Of a stretch of DNA of 6,369 bases, positions 1 to 6,016 are shown piece after piece. The stretch covers positions 1 through 6,369 of the forward strand of contig CAMUQM010000117.1 in the NCBI GenBank assembly GCA_947095945.1, read 5' to 3'. The DNA comes from an uncultured Prevotella sp. (lineage in GTDB: Bacteria; Bacteroidota; Bacteroidia; Bacteroidales; Bacteroidaceae). Both the position numbers and the translations under genes were made by a program. The notes under the pieces are model-generated. The model saw only the letters and a list, made by a program, of their open reading frames with translations, had not been told where the DNA came from and did not search any database. Numbering within the stretch: the first letter of the stretch is position 1; every line of letters starts with the position of its first letter.

Positions 1-194
1 CACTGCTTATCATCGCATTGATTGGCTGGGTAGTCGCAGAACTTAAAGACAAGTGTGTTACATTCGTTCACTCTGAAGAAGAGGCTGAGGGCGAGGAAGA
101 AATGAGAGAAGCTTACGAAGCCCATGGCGGTAGAGAGCTGAATCTTAAAGACTTGCTTGAGAATAACAGCACAAACGGATACAAGTCTATCTAA
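1..194 (+). CDS. C-terminal fragment of an integral membrane protein, identity unknown
   Basis: The frame is open from position 3 and ends at TAA 192-194, giving the last 63 residues of a protein that begins before the window. The first 13 or so residues (LLIIALIGWVVAE) look like the end of a final transmembrane helix. A charged tail follows, with an acidic run (HSEEEAEGEEEM) and then a mixed hydrophilic stretch ending NGYKSI. A last membrane helix with a long soluble tail fits a multi-pass transporter or permease, but nothing here names a family, so I give no function. The strong terminator 23 bp downstream shows that this is the last gene of its transcription unit and is probably not co-transcribed with mutS2. 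Confidence is high that it is coding and low for anything more specific. Confidence 0.75.
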   Translation, partial: LLIIALIGWVVAELKDKCVTFVHSEEEAEGEEEMREAYEAHGGRELNLKDLLENNSTNGYKSI

Positions 195-216
195 GATAAA
201 TTGCAAATAATATAAT

Positions 217-255
217 AGACGAGAGTGATACAAACATATCATTCCCGTCTTTTTT
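217..255 (+). terminator. Rho-independent terminator of the upstream membrane-protein gene
   Basis: The left arm 217-229 pairs with the right arm 238-250 around an 8-nt loop (230-237). The 13 positions include one mismatch and one G-U pair. A run of six T (250-255) follows directly. It lies 23 bp after the stop codon at 192-194, the expected place for an intrinsic terminator. The minus strand has no clean T-run on the other side, so it should act mainly on + strand transcripts. Confidence 0.85.
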
Positions 256-409
256 ATACAATGTGCCTTTAAATATCAAAAGATAGTTTTTACTACACCA
301 GCCTCCTGCACTTAGACTCTGAAAAATCATTACATAAAAAGAAAGCAATAGTGATTATTTCACCTCCAAAAACATAAGAAAAGCCGACTTTATAACCATC
401 AGACTATCA

Positions 410-541
410 AATAGTTGCAAAAACGTGCAAGAAAAGGTGCTTAATTGGACTTCAAAAGGGCGTTAGTAACACTCCAAAAGGGCATCTATTGCAAGTCAAT
501 TAGGCGTCTTTTCAAAGCTGAAAGAGCATATATTGGTTTTG
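410..541. repeat. Degenerate tandem array, six units with a 22-bp period
   Basis: Units start at 410, 432, 454, 476, 498 and 520, and align without gaps. The best conserved part is the unit head: AAAAGGTGC (432), AAAAGGGCG (454), AAAAGGGCA (476), AATTAGGCGT (498), GAAAGAGCAT (520) and, more weakly, AATAGTTGC (410). Column 2 is A in all six, columns 1, 4, 5 and 10 agree in five, and a TTG follows near columns 14-16 in three units (432, 476, 520). The three central units are clear; the outer ones are weaker. The period is close to two DNA helical turns and is not a multiple of three, so this is not a coding repeat. There are no spacers, which excludes CRISPR. Confidence 0.55.
431..513 (+). repeat. 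Long imperfect inverted repeat / RNA hairpin candidate
   Basis: Left arm 431-452 pairs with right arm 493-513 over 21 base pairs, with a single bulged G (447 or 448) and a 40-nt loop (453-492). Three pairs are G-U wobbles when read as + strand RNA (437-507, 438-506, 441-503). On the minus strand the same positions would be A-C mismatches, so the structure is favoured in a + strand transcript. The loop holds a small palindrome GTTAGTAAC (462-470). It sits within the 22-bp periodic array and is not followed by a T-run, so it is not a terminator. Function unknown. Confidence 0.6.
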
Positions 542-685
542 ATTTGCATGAAAATAATTTACACGCATCTATTAATAAGGGAATAAGTTGCTTGTAGAAG
601 ACGGAAAGACATGGTAATGGGTAGGCAAAGTATTTATTTGTCTTTTCTGCTTTTTACCTTGTAGTTTACCCCTTGTAAGACCATA

Positions 686-693
686 TAATTTTG
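686..693 (+). promoter_or_regulatory. Isolated -7 box, doubtful promoter
   Basis: TAATTTTG matches the Bacteroidota -7 consensus TAnnTTTG. The nearest upstream TTG (659-661) is 24 nt away, longer than the usual 19-21, so the -33 element is poor. If used, RNA would start near 700 and could end at the terminator-like hairpin at 882-919, giving an RNA of about 220 nt with no good ORF. Confidence 0.2.
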
Positions 694-781
694 GGCAGTC
701 ATACCATGCAGGTGTATAAGCCTTTACTCTATTTCTAATCTAAGCATTTAATGGAAGAACCTTTAATTTTTCCCTTTCAAT

Positions 782-805
782 ATATTCCCCTTTAGGGTGT
801 AATAT
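782..805. repeat. Hairpin copy A of a diverged duplication
   Basis: ATATT (782-786) plus CCC (788-790) pairs with GGG (795-797) plus AATAT (801-805), with a TTTA loop and a small internal loop. Its left half ATATTCCCCT recurs exactly 100 bp downstream at 882-891, where it forms part of a second hairpin. The following CATCTTCAAA (818-827) also recurs, at 925-934. No T-run follows, so copy A is not a terminator. Confidence 0.45.
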
Positions 806-823
806 CAGATAAACACACATCTT

Positions 824-854
824 CAAAATTATTTTTATAACCTTTTAAAGCAAC
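824..854 (-). promoter_or_regulatory. Possible minus-strand promoter
   Basis: On the minus strand GTTG (854-851) is followed after exactly 19 nt by TAATTTTG (831-824). This fits the Bacteroidota housekeeping pattern of TTTG, 19-21 nt, then TAnnTTTG, with one mismatch in the upstream box. Transcription would start near 815-818 and run leftwards through the broken frame and the repeat array. The match is sequence-based only, and such boxes occur by chance in AT-rich DNA. Confidence 0.35.
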
Positions 855-881
855 GAAACTTTTTCATAATCTACTTTATTG

Positions 882-919
882 ATATTCCCCTCCTCTTTTT
901 GGAGGTAATATTTTGTTTT
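882..919 (+). terminator. Hairpin copy B, terminator-like
   Basis: CCTCC (889-893) pairs with GGAGG (901-905) around a TCTTTTT loop. After a small internal loop, ATATT (882-886) pairs with AATAT (907-911). An interrupted T-run TTTTGTTTT (911-919) follows. This could end a + strand transcript just before the mutS2 promoter, or it may simply be a duplicated structural element, since copy A at 782-805 lacks the T-run. The broken T-run makes it a weaker terminator than the one at 217-255. Confidence 0.4.
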
Positions 920-974
920 AATATCATCTTCAAAGGTTCTGCTCTTATACTATCCGTATTACAGAAACATTTCG

Positions 975-982
975 TAAATTTG
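975..982 (+). promoter_or_regulatory. Probable mutS2 promoter, -7 box TAAATTTG
   Basis: TAAATTTG followed by CAG is a full match to the Bacteroidota -7 consensus TAnnTTTG. No good TTTG lies 19-21 nt upstream (about 951-956), so the -33 element is weak or absent. The expected start of RNA is near 989, which gives mutS2 a leader of about 110 nt. It is the only full match between the terminator-like hairpin at 882-919 and the gene start. Confidence 0.55.
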
Positions 983-1005
983 CAGTTTAATAGGCGGTTT
1001 CATAT

Positions 1006-1078
1006 ATCTGCAAATAAAGATTGTTGGTTCTGCAGCTTTTTAGCGAGAACAATATTATTATAATTATCTACAAATAAA
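1006..1078 (+). promoter_or_regulatory. Structured 5' leader of mutS2: direct repeats flanking a stem-loop
   Basis: ATCTGCAAATAAA (1006-1018) recurs as ATCTACAAATAAA (1066-1078), 12 of 13 identical and exactly 60 bp apart. Between them 1024-1033 pairs with 1043-1052 (core GTTCT with AGAAC, closed by GC and extended by TT with AA), with two single-base bulges and a 9-nt loop. All of it lies between the predicted RNA start and the mutS2 ATG at 1100. A regulatory role is inference; I match no known riboswitch. Confidence 0.35.
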
Positions 1079-1099
1079 ACTATTGAGAAGATAAAACAA

Positions 1100-3808
1100 A
1101 TGATATATCCCAAGAACTTTGAGCAAAAGATTGGCTTTACAGAAGTGCGTTCACTTCTGCGGGCACGCTGTCTCTCCCCTTTAGGAAAGGAACGGATAGA
1201 TGCGATGAACTTTTCTACCGATGCCACACAGGTAAACACTTGGCTGGAAGAGATTAGAGAATTTCGCAGAATACAAGAAGGACAGGACGACTTCCCATTA
1301 GACAATTTCTTTGATGTACGCGAAAGTGTAGCACGAATTCGTTTGGAAGGAACTCACATGGAGGTGGAAGAACTCTTTGATTTGAAGCGTTCATTAGAGA
1401 CTATTATTGCTATTGTGAACTTTCTGAGCCGTGGAGAGGAGACTGAACAGGGCGAAATACGCCATTACTACCCTGCTCTCTACAACCTTGCCGATGGTGT
1501 TGCAACCTTCCCTTTGCTTGTTCAGCGTATTTCGCAGATAATCGATAAATTCGGTAAGATGCGTGATAATGCTTCTCCTGAACTGCTGCAAATTCGTCGT
1601 GAACTTGCTCGTATTGAAGGAAGTATTTCTCGTACACTATATGGTATCTTGCGTGCTGCACAAGGAGAAGGGCTTGTGGAGAAAGATGTCACACCTACCT
1701 TGCGTGATGGTCGACTGGTTATTCCTGTTGCACCGGGCTTGAAGCGTAAGATTTCGGGTATTGTACATGATGAGAGTGCTACGGGTAAAACTGTCTATAT
1801 AGAGCCAACAGAGGTTGTTGAAGCCAACAATAAGGTTCGTGAACTTGAGAATGAGGAGCGAAGAGAGATGATTCGAATTCTCACAGAGTTCGCTAAACAA
1901 GTACGTCCTAATGTGCGTGAGATACTCGACTCTTACAATCTTATGGCTGCAGTAGACTTTATTCGTGCGAAAGCTGAGCTTGCCAAACTCTTTAAGAGTT
2001 TTGAACCTCAAGTGGCTGATACGCCTCATATTGATTGGATAAGAGCCATTCATCCTCTGCTTCAATTGTCTTTAGAGAGGAAAAATAACATGAGATTAAC
2101 CCCTTCACTGTCTACATATAATAACAATATAGATAAAGTTTCTAATGAAGTTGATAATAGTCAGGAGTACGATACGATATTAGAAGAAGAGAATGAGACA
2201 CGCAACGTGCCTTCAAGTGTTGTTCCTCTCGATATTCAACTCACCAAAGACAAGCACCTGTTGATTATCTCTGGTCCGAATGCAGGTGGTAAATCTGTTT
2301 GTTTGAAGACGGTGGGCCTACTTCAATATATGCTTCAGTGTGGGCTTTCAATTCCTGTTGGTGATCGCTCAACAACCGGTATCTTTACGGATATTATGAT
2401 TGATATCGGTGATGAACAGAGTATTGAGAATGACCTTAGTACCTATTCTTCACACTTGATGAATATGAAGATGATGATGCGGCGTGCTTCAGATCGTACG
2501 CTTATCCTTATTGACGAGTTCGGAACTGGTACAGAACCACAGATTGGTGGAGCTATCGCAGAGTCTGTTTTACGTCAGTTTTGGCAGAAACATGCTTGGG
2601 CTGTGATTACAACTCACTATCAGAACCTTAAGCATTTTGCAGAAGAACATCCGGGAACAGCCAATGGAGCGATGCTTTATGATCGTCACGAAATGCGCCC
2701 ACTCTTCCAGTTAGCTATCGGTAGACCGGGTAGTTCATTTGCTATTGAGATTGCTCGAAAGACGGGAATACCTGAGGAAGTAATCCGTGATGCATCAGAG
2801 ATTGTAGGTTCTGATTATATTCAGAGTGACAAATACTTACAGGATATTGTTCGAGACAAGCGTTATTGGGAGAACAAACGTCAGACAATTCATAGTCACG
2901 AGAAGGAGTTAGAGAAACGTATCAGTCAATATGAAAAAGATATTGCTGCGTTAGAACAAAGCCGTAAGGAGATTCTTAACCGTGCTAAGGCACAAGCAGA
3001 AGAGATTATCAAGGAGAGCAATCGTCGTATAGAAAACGCTATCCGAGAAATCAGAGAAAAGCAGGCTGAGAAGGAGGAGACCAAACGTATTCGTCAGGAA
3101 TTGGCTGCTTATGAGGCAGGATTATTGGATGGAAACAAGAATGATAAGGCTGAAACCTCTAATAAGAAGAAACTAAAAAGTAGCGGATTACTCTCTGATG
3201 ACGATTTCCAGAAGAAGGTTGACAAGATTAAGAGTCGTAAGGAACGCCACGAACAGCATTTGAAAGAAAAGGCGAGTAAACAGCAGGCTGCTGCGGAAGC
3301 ATTGAAGAATGCGGTACGTAAACAGCAAGGTGGCGGAGTCGTTATGGCTGGTGATTCCGTACGGATAAAGGGTCTTACGACCGTTGGAAAGGTTGAATCA
3401 ATTGAAGGAAAGCAGGCAACTGTTATCTTTGGAGGAATGAGAACAAAGATGGCTGTAAGCCGTCTGGAGCACGTAGATACAGCTACAATTCAGTCTGAAC
3501 AAAAGCAATTCCAAGCATATAACTATAGTCGTGAGACGCGTGAAACCATTGATAAGCATCGTAACCAGTTCCGTCAAGAGTTGGATGTACGTGGTATGAG
3601 GGCTGATGAAGCCTTAAATCAGGTGCAATATTTTATAGACGATGCTATCCTTGTTGGGGCAAGTCAGGTGCGTATTCTTCATGGAAAAGGCAACGGAATA
3701 CTTCGTCAGCTTATTCGACAGTACCTTGGCAGTGTTCCTAACGTTACAAACTATCGTGATGAACACGTACAGTTTGGTGGCGCAGGTATCACGGTTGTGG
3801 AGCTATAA
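1100..3808 (+). CDS. mutS2: MutS2: ATPase with KOW and Smr domains
   Basis: This 902-residue protein has the full MutS2 order. An N-terminal core/clamp region (about 1-320) precedes the ABC-type ATPase, with Walker A GPNAGGKS (392-399), the signature STYSSHL (447-453) and Walker B LILIDEFGTG (468-477). A highly charged coiled coil follows (about 583-690), then a KOW-like segment (about 751-790) and a C-terminal Smr domain (828-902) with LDVRG (828-832) and HGKGNG (861-866). In this family MutS2 is not a mismatch-repair protein: the Helicobacter form suppresses recombination by Smr nicking, and the Bacillus form splits collided ribosomes. All key motifs are intact, so it should be active. It is longer than Bacillus MutS2 (about 785), partly through a hydrophilic Asn/Glu/Ser-rich insert at about 329-371. 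The ATG at 1100 gives the family N-terminus (MIYPKNFEQKIGF) after an A-rich leader with no Shine-Dalgarno. It is cytoplasmic and heads a likely three-gene cluster. Confidence 0.97.
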   Translation: MIYPKNFEQKIGFTEVRSLLRARCLSPLGKERIDAMNFSTDATQVNTWLEEIREFRRIQEGQDDFPLDNFFDVRESVARIRLEGTHMEVEELFDLKRSLETIIAIVNFLSRGEETEQGEIRHYYPALYNLADGVATFPLLVQRISQIIDKFGKMRDNASPELLQIRRELARIEGSISRTLYGILRAAQGEGLVEKDVTPTLRDGRLVIPVAPGLKRKISGIVHDESATGKTVYIEPTEVVEANNKVRELENEERREMIRILTEFAKQVRPNVREILDSYNLMAAVDFIRAKAELAKLFKSFEPQVADTPHIDWIRAIHPLLQLSLERKNNMRLTPSLSTYNNNIDKVSNEVDNSQEYDTILEEENETRNVPSSVVPLDIQLTKDKHLLIISGPNAGGKSVCLKTVGLLQYMLQCGLSIPVGDRSTTGIFTDIMIDIGDEQSIENDLSTYSSHLMNMKMMMRRASDRTLILIDEFGTGTEPQIGGAIAESVLRQFWQKHAWAVITTHYQNLKHFAEEHPGTANGAMLYDRHEMRPLFQLAIGRPGSSFAIEIARKTGIPEEVIRDASEIVGSDYIQSDKYLQDIVRDKRYWENKRQTIHSHEKELEKRISQYEKDIAALEQSRKEILNRAKAQAEEIIKESNRRIENAIREIREKQAEKEETKRIRQELAAYEAGLLDGNKNDKAETSNKKKLKSSGLLSDDDFQKKVDKIKSRKERHEQHLKEKASKQQAAAEALKNAVRKQQGGGVVMAGDSVRIKGLTTVGKVESIEGKQATVIFGGMRTKMAVSRLEHVDTATIQSEQKQFQAYNYSRETRETIDKHRNQFRQELDVRGMRADEALNQVQYFIDDAILVGASQVRILHGKGNGILRQLIRQYLGSVPNVTNYRDEHVQFGGAGITVVEL

Positions 3809-3810
3809 GT

Positions 3811-3850
3811 TGGTTGACAAGTTGACAAGTAAACAAGTTGACGAGTTGAT
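3811..3850 (+). repeat. Five tandem octamers, consensus AAGTTGAC
   Basis: Immediately after the mutS2 stop, five head-to-tail octamers run TGGTTGAC, AAGTTGAC, AAGTAAAC, AAGTTGAC, GAGTTGAT. Two are identical and the others differ from the consensus by two bases. They begin only 2 bp after the TAA. The array is non-coding in the mutS2 frame. Short GTTGAC-type tandem arrays between genes are, from memory, seen in other Bacteroidales. Function is unknown; slippage and copy-number variation are plausible. Confidence 0.7.
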
Positions 3851-3853
3851 TGT

Positions 3854-3873
3854 TTTAACAGAAAACTGTTAAA
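3854..3873 (+). other. Perfect 8-bp stem-loop between mutS2 and the lipoprotein gene
   Basis: TTTAACAG (3854-3861) and CTGTTAAA (3866-3873) form a perfect stem with an AAAA loop. No T-run follows on either strand (the + strand continues AGGGCATA), so it is not a standard intrinsic terminator. It may protect an mRNA end or allow partial read-through into the next gene. The rest of the spacer (3874-3917) shows no full -7 box; TAAATTG at 3886-3892 is one T short. Confidence 0.5.
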
Positions 3874-3917
3874 GGGCATAGGCAATAAATTGATAGTACA
3901 AGCGTTAGAATATTAAT

Positions 3918-6011
3918 ATGAACTACCTAAGGCTTTTACACATACTTCGCAGACAGAAACAGAATCTTCTGTTAGCTGTTAGTATTACTATGATACTGAC
4001 TGCATGCGGTGTAGATAGAAACATAAAGAAAGGCGAAAAACACCTTTCCTTGGGCGAGTATTATGATGCGGCGACCCAATTTAAGACCGCTTATCAGCGC
4101 ACATCACCAAAGGATAGACGTCAACGTGGTGAGCTGTCTTTGAAGATGGCTGAATGCTATGAACGCATTTCGTCTTCTCAACGAGCAATAGCTGCCTATA
4201 GAAATGCTATCCGTTATAAGTTGGATAATGGTGAGACACATAAGCGTTTGGCTCATAATCTGATGAAGGAAGGTAGCTATGCGGAGGCGGTTAAGGAGTA
4301 TCGCATAGCACTTGATTCGATGCCTAACAATCAACTTATTGCTCAGGAACTACAGGCTGCATCAATAGCTGCTGGCGTAAAAGAGCGTGGTTCGAAGTAT
4401 ATTGTGAAACGAATGGACGTGTTTAACTCACGTCGACAGGATTATTCGCCAATGCTTTTTGGTGATAAATACGAACAGCTTTACTTTACTTCAACACGAA
4501 ATGAAGCTAAAGGTGATGATGTGAGCGGTATTACTGGTGCAAAGGCTGGTGACATCTTCCTTAGTGAAAAGGATGATAAAGGAAAATGGAGTACTCCAAA
4601 GGCCATTGAGTCTGCATTGAACACAGAGGCAGATGAGGGTACACCTGCTTTCTCTGCAGATGGTAGGGAGATGTATATTACACAGTGCTTGATCGACCCC
4701 AGCAATCCTCGTTATGCCCAAATAGCGGTGAGTAATCGCTCTGATGCAGCTTGGGGAAAGGCAACGAAGTTAGAAATTAGCCGTGACACTCTATCAAGTT
4801 TTGCGCATCCAGCAGTTTCACCAGATGGTAATTGGCTTTATTTCACAAGTGATATGCCAGGCGGAAAGGGTGGACTTGACATCTGGCGTGTACGTTTAAC
4901 AGGTGGTACTACGGGAGGTGTTGAAAACCTCGGAGAGCCTATCAATACACTCGGAGACGAAGAATTCCCTACTTTCCGACCAAATGGTGACCTTTACTTC
5001 TCAAGTAATGGACATGGTGGTTTAGGTGGTCTTGACATCTTTATAGCTAAGGTTGGCAATGATCGTCGCTATCACTTAGAACATCCGGGATATCCTCTTA
5101 ATTCGCAAGGTGACGACTTTGGTATGACTTTCGAGGGCATTCACAATCGTGGTTTCTTCTCTTCAAACCGCGGTGATGGACGTGGTTGGGATCATATCTA
5201 TAGTTTTGAACTCCCCGAAATCATTCAGACTGTTAAGGGATGGGTCTATGAAATGGATGGTTATGAGTTACCAGCTGCGCAGATATTCATGGTAGGTGAT
5301 GATGGTACTAACAAGAAGTTAGCTGTCAAGGGAGATGGTTCTTTTGAGCAAGAGATACAACCCGGTGTTAATTATATCTTCCTTGCAACCTGCAACGGAT
5401 ACTTAAATCATAAGGAAGAGATAAAGGTTGGTGCTGTTGAAGACTCTAAGGTACATACGCTTCAGTTTGCTTTAGCAGGAATAAATGTACCTGTTTTGAT
5501 AGATAACATCTTCTATGACTTTGATAAGGCAACGCTTCGTCTTGAATCAGAGAAGGCTTTGGATGCTCTTGTCAACCTACTCAAAGAGAATCCAAACGTA
5601 ACAATAGAACTCTCAGCTCACACCGATTATCTTGGTTCTGCTGATTACAATAAACGCCTTTCACAACGACGTGCAGATGCAGTAGTGGCTTATCTTACCA
5701 CACATGGTATTGTTAAAGAACGTCTTACACCTGTCGGATATGGCAAGGAGCGTCCTAAGAAGATTCGTAAGAAGGTCACAGAGAAATATTCATGGCTGAA
5801 AGAAAACGACGTACTTACTGAAGATTTCATTAAGAAACTCGATAAGGAGAAGCAAGAGATAGCCAATCAGCTGAACCGTCGAACTGAGTTTACGGTCCTT
5901 CGTACCACATACGGAATGTTTGACGAGAAGGGTAATCTTAAGCAACAGCCAAAACCTAAGAAGAAGGAAAGTCTCGATGATGATGGTATGATTATCATTG
6001 ATATCCCCTAA
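3918..6011 (+). CDS. porE: PorE-like outer-membrane lipoprotein (TPR, beta-propeller, CRD, OmpA domains)
   Basis: A 697-residue lipoprotein. A short basic start and a hydrophobic stretch (17-26) lead to the lipobox LTAC with Cys30 as the lipidated residue. Mature domains in order are TPR-type helices (about 39-145), a PD40/WD40-like beta-propeller (about 175-431; strands such as LYFTS, SPDGNWLYFTS and LYFSSNGHGGLGGLDIF), a carboxypeptidase-regulatory-like beta-sandwich (about 439-505), and a C-terminal OmpA domain (about 528-660). The OmpA domain starts IFYDFDKATL and has peptidoglycan-contact candidates Asp570 (AHTD) and Arg654/655 (NRRTEF). This order matches PorE (PG1058) of Porphyromonas gingivalis, a type IX secretion component thought to tie the apparatus to peptidoglycan. 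The acidic surface-export signal seen after Cys in many Bacteroidota lipoproteins is absent (CGVDRNIKK), which fits a periplasm-facing protein. The PorE role is inferred from architecture; the safer label is OmpA-family lipoprotein. Confidence 0.9.
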   Translation: MNYLRLLHILRRQKQNLLLAVSITMILTACGVDRNIKKGEKHLSLGEYYDAATQFKTAYQRTSPKDRRQRGELSLKMAECYERISSSQRAIAAYRNAIRYKLDNGETHKRLAHNLMKEGSYAEAVKEYRIALDSMPNNQLIAQELQAASIAAGVKERGSKYIVKRMDVFNSRRQDYSPMLFGDKYEQLYFTSTRNEAKGDDVSGITGAKAGDIFLSEKDDKGKWSTPKAIESALNTEADEGTPAFSADGREMYITQCLIDPSNPRYAQIAVSNRSDAAWGKATKLEISRDTLSSFAHPAVSPDGNWLYFTSDMPGGKGGLDIWRVRLTGGTTGGVENLGEPINTLGDEEFPTFRPNGDLYFSSNGHGGLGGLDIFIAKVGNDRRYHLEHPGYPLNSQGDDFGMTFEGIHNRGFFSSNRGDGRGWDHIYSFELPEIIQTVKGWVYEMDGYELPAAQIFMVGDDGTNKKLAVKGDGSFEQEIQPGVNYIFLATCNGYLNHKEEIKVGAVEDSKVHTLQFALAGINVPVLIDNIFYDFDKATLRLESEKALDALVNLLKENPNVTIELSAHTDYLGSADYNKRLSQRRADAVVAYLTTHGIVKERLTPVGYGKERPKKIRKKVTEKYSWLKENDVLTEDFIKKLDKEKQEIANQLNRRTEFTVLRTTYGMFDEKGNLKQQPKPKKKESLDDDGMIIIDIP

Positions 6012-6016
6012 GCTAT

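Larger units (their letters stand above)
572..820 (-). pseudogene. Broken minus-strand reading frame within a probable dispersed repeat
   Basis: Read on the minus strand, ATG at 820-818 opens 26 codons (MCVYLILHPKGEYIEREKLK...) ending at TAG 742-740. The same frame then stays open for 55 more codons (IRNRVKAYTPAWYDCPKLYG...) to TAA 574-572. One stop in 82 codons of AT-rich DNA, with a mixed, protein-like residue composition, suggests either a decayed small gene or a conserved repeat that happens to be open. I recognise no domain. From memory, peptides like the second half are annotated as small hypothetical proteins in Prevotella genomes, which would fit a dispersed repeat with spurious ORFs. 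A promoter-like sequence lies at its head but would start RNA at or just after this ATG. Low confidence that it was ever a gene. Confidence 0.25.
195..1099. other. 905-bp AT-rich intergenic region with repeats and hairpins
   Basis: No intact gene is convincing on either strand between the membrane-protein stop and the mutS2 start. The longest uninterrupted candidates are short and start poorly. The region is visibly richer in A+T than the flanking genes. In order it contains a terminator (217-255), a weak hairpin (325-332 with 349-356), a 22-bp periodic array containing a long hairpin (410-541), a broken minus-strand frame (572-820), two related hairpins (782-805 and 882-911), a -7 box (975-982) and the structured leader of mutS2 (about 989-1099). 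Stretches 256-380 and 934-970 show nothing else I can support. From memory, parts of 380-740 resemble a sequence repeated in Prevotella genomes; this needs a search. Confidence 0.6.

Noticed and set aside
325..356. Hairpin AATCATTA / TAGTGATT
   Set aside because: Eight weak pairs including a wobble and a 16-nt loop in AT-rich DNA; likely chance.
410..541. CRISPR array
   Set aside because: The 22-bp units are contiguous and degenerate with no unique spacers, and no cas genes are present.
611..664. 17-codon + strand ORF (MVMGRQSIYLSFLLFTL)
   Set aside because: Very short, no promoter with proper spacing upstream, and it overlaps the minus-strand frame in a probable repeat; expected by chance.
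989..1099. Known riboswitch or ribosomal-protein leader ahead of mutS2
   Set aside because: The leader shows a simple stem and repeats but no conserved core that I recognise from any riboswitch class.
1000..1305. Minus-strand ORF over the mutS2 start
   Set aside because: It overlaps the leader and first 200 bases of a clearly coding gene on the other strand, and its translation is low-complexity with no recognisable domain.
1637..2065. 142-codon minus-strand ORF inside mutS2
   Set aside because: Wholly antisense to a conserved MutS2 region; the translation resembles no family and is best explained as a shadow frame.
3642..3872. 76-codon + strand ORF overlapping the mutS2 end
   Set aside because: It lies in another frame over the Smr domain and then runs through the octamer array; no independent support.
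3854..3873. Intrinsic terminator after mutS2
   Set aside because: The stem is perfect but no T-run follows on either strand, so it was recorded as a hairpin of unknown role.
5730..5876. Abnormal insertion in the OmpA domain before NRRTEF
   Set aside because: The Lys-rich segment with ENDVLTEDFIKKL is, as I recall, usual for Bacteroidota OmpA-type lipoproteins, so it is not specific to this gene.
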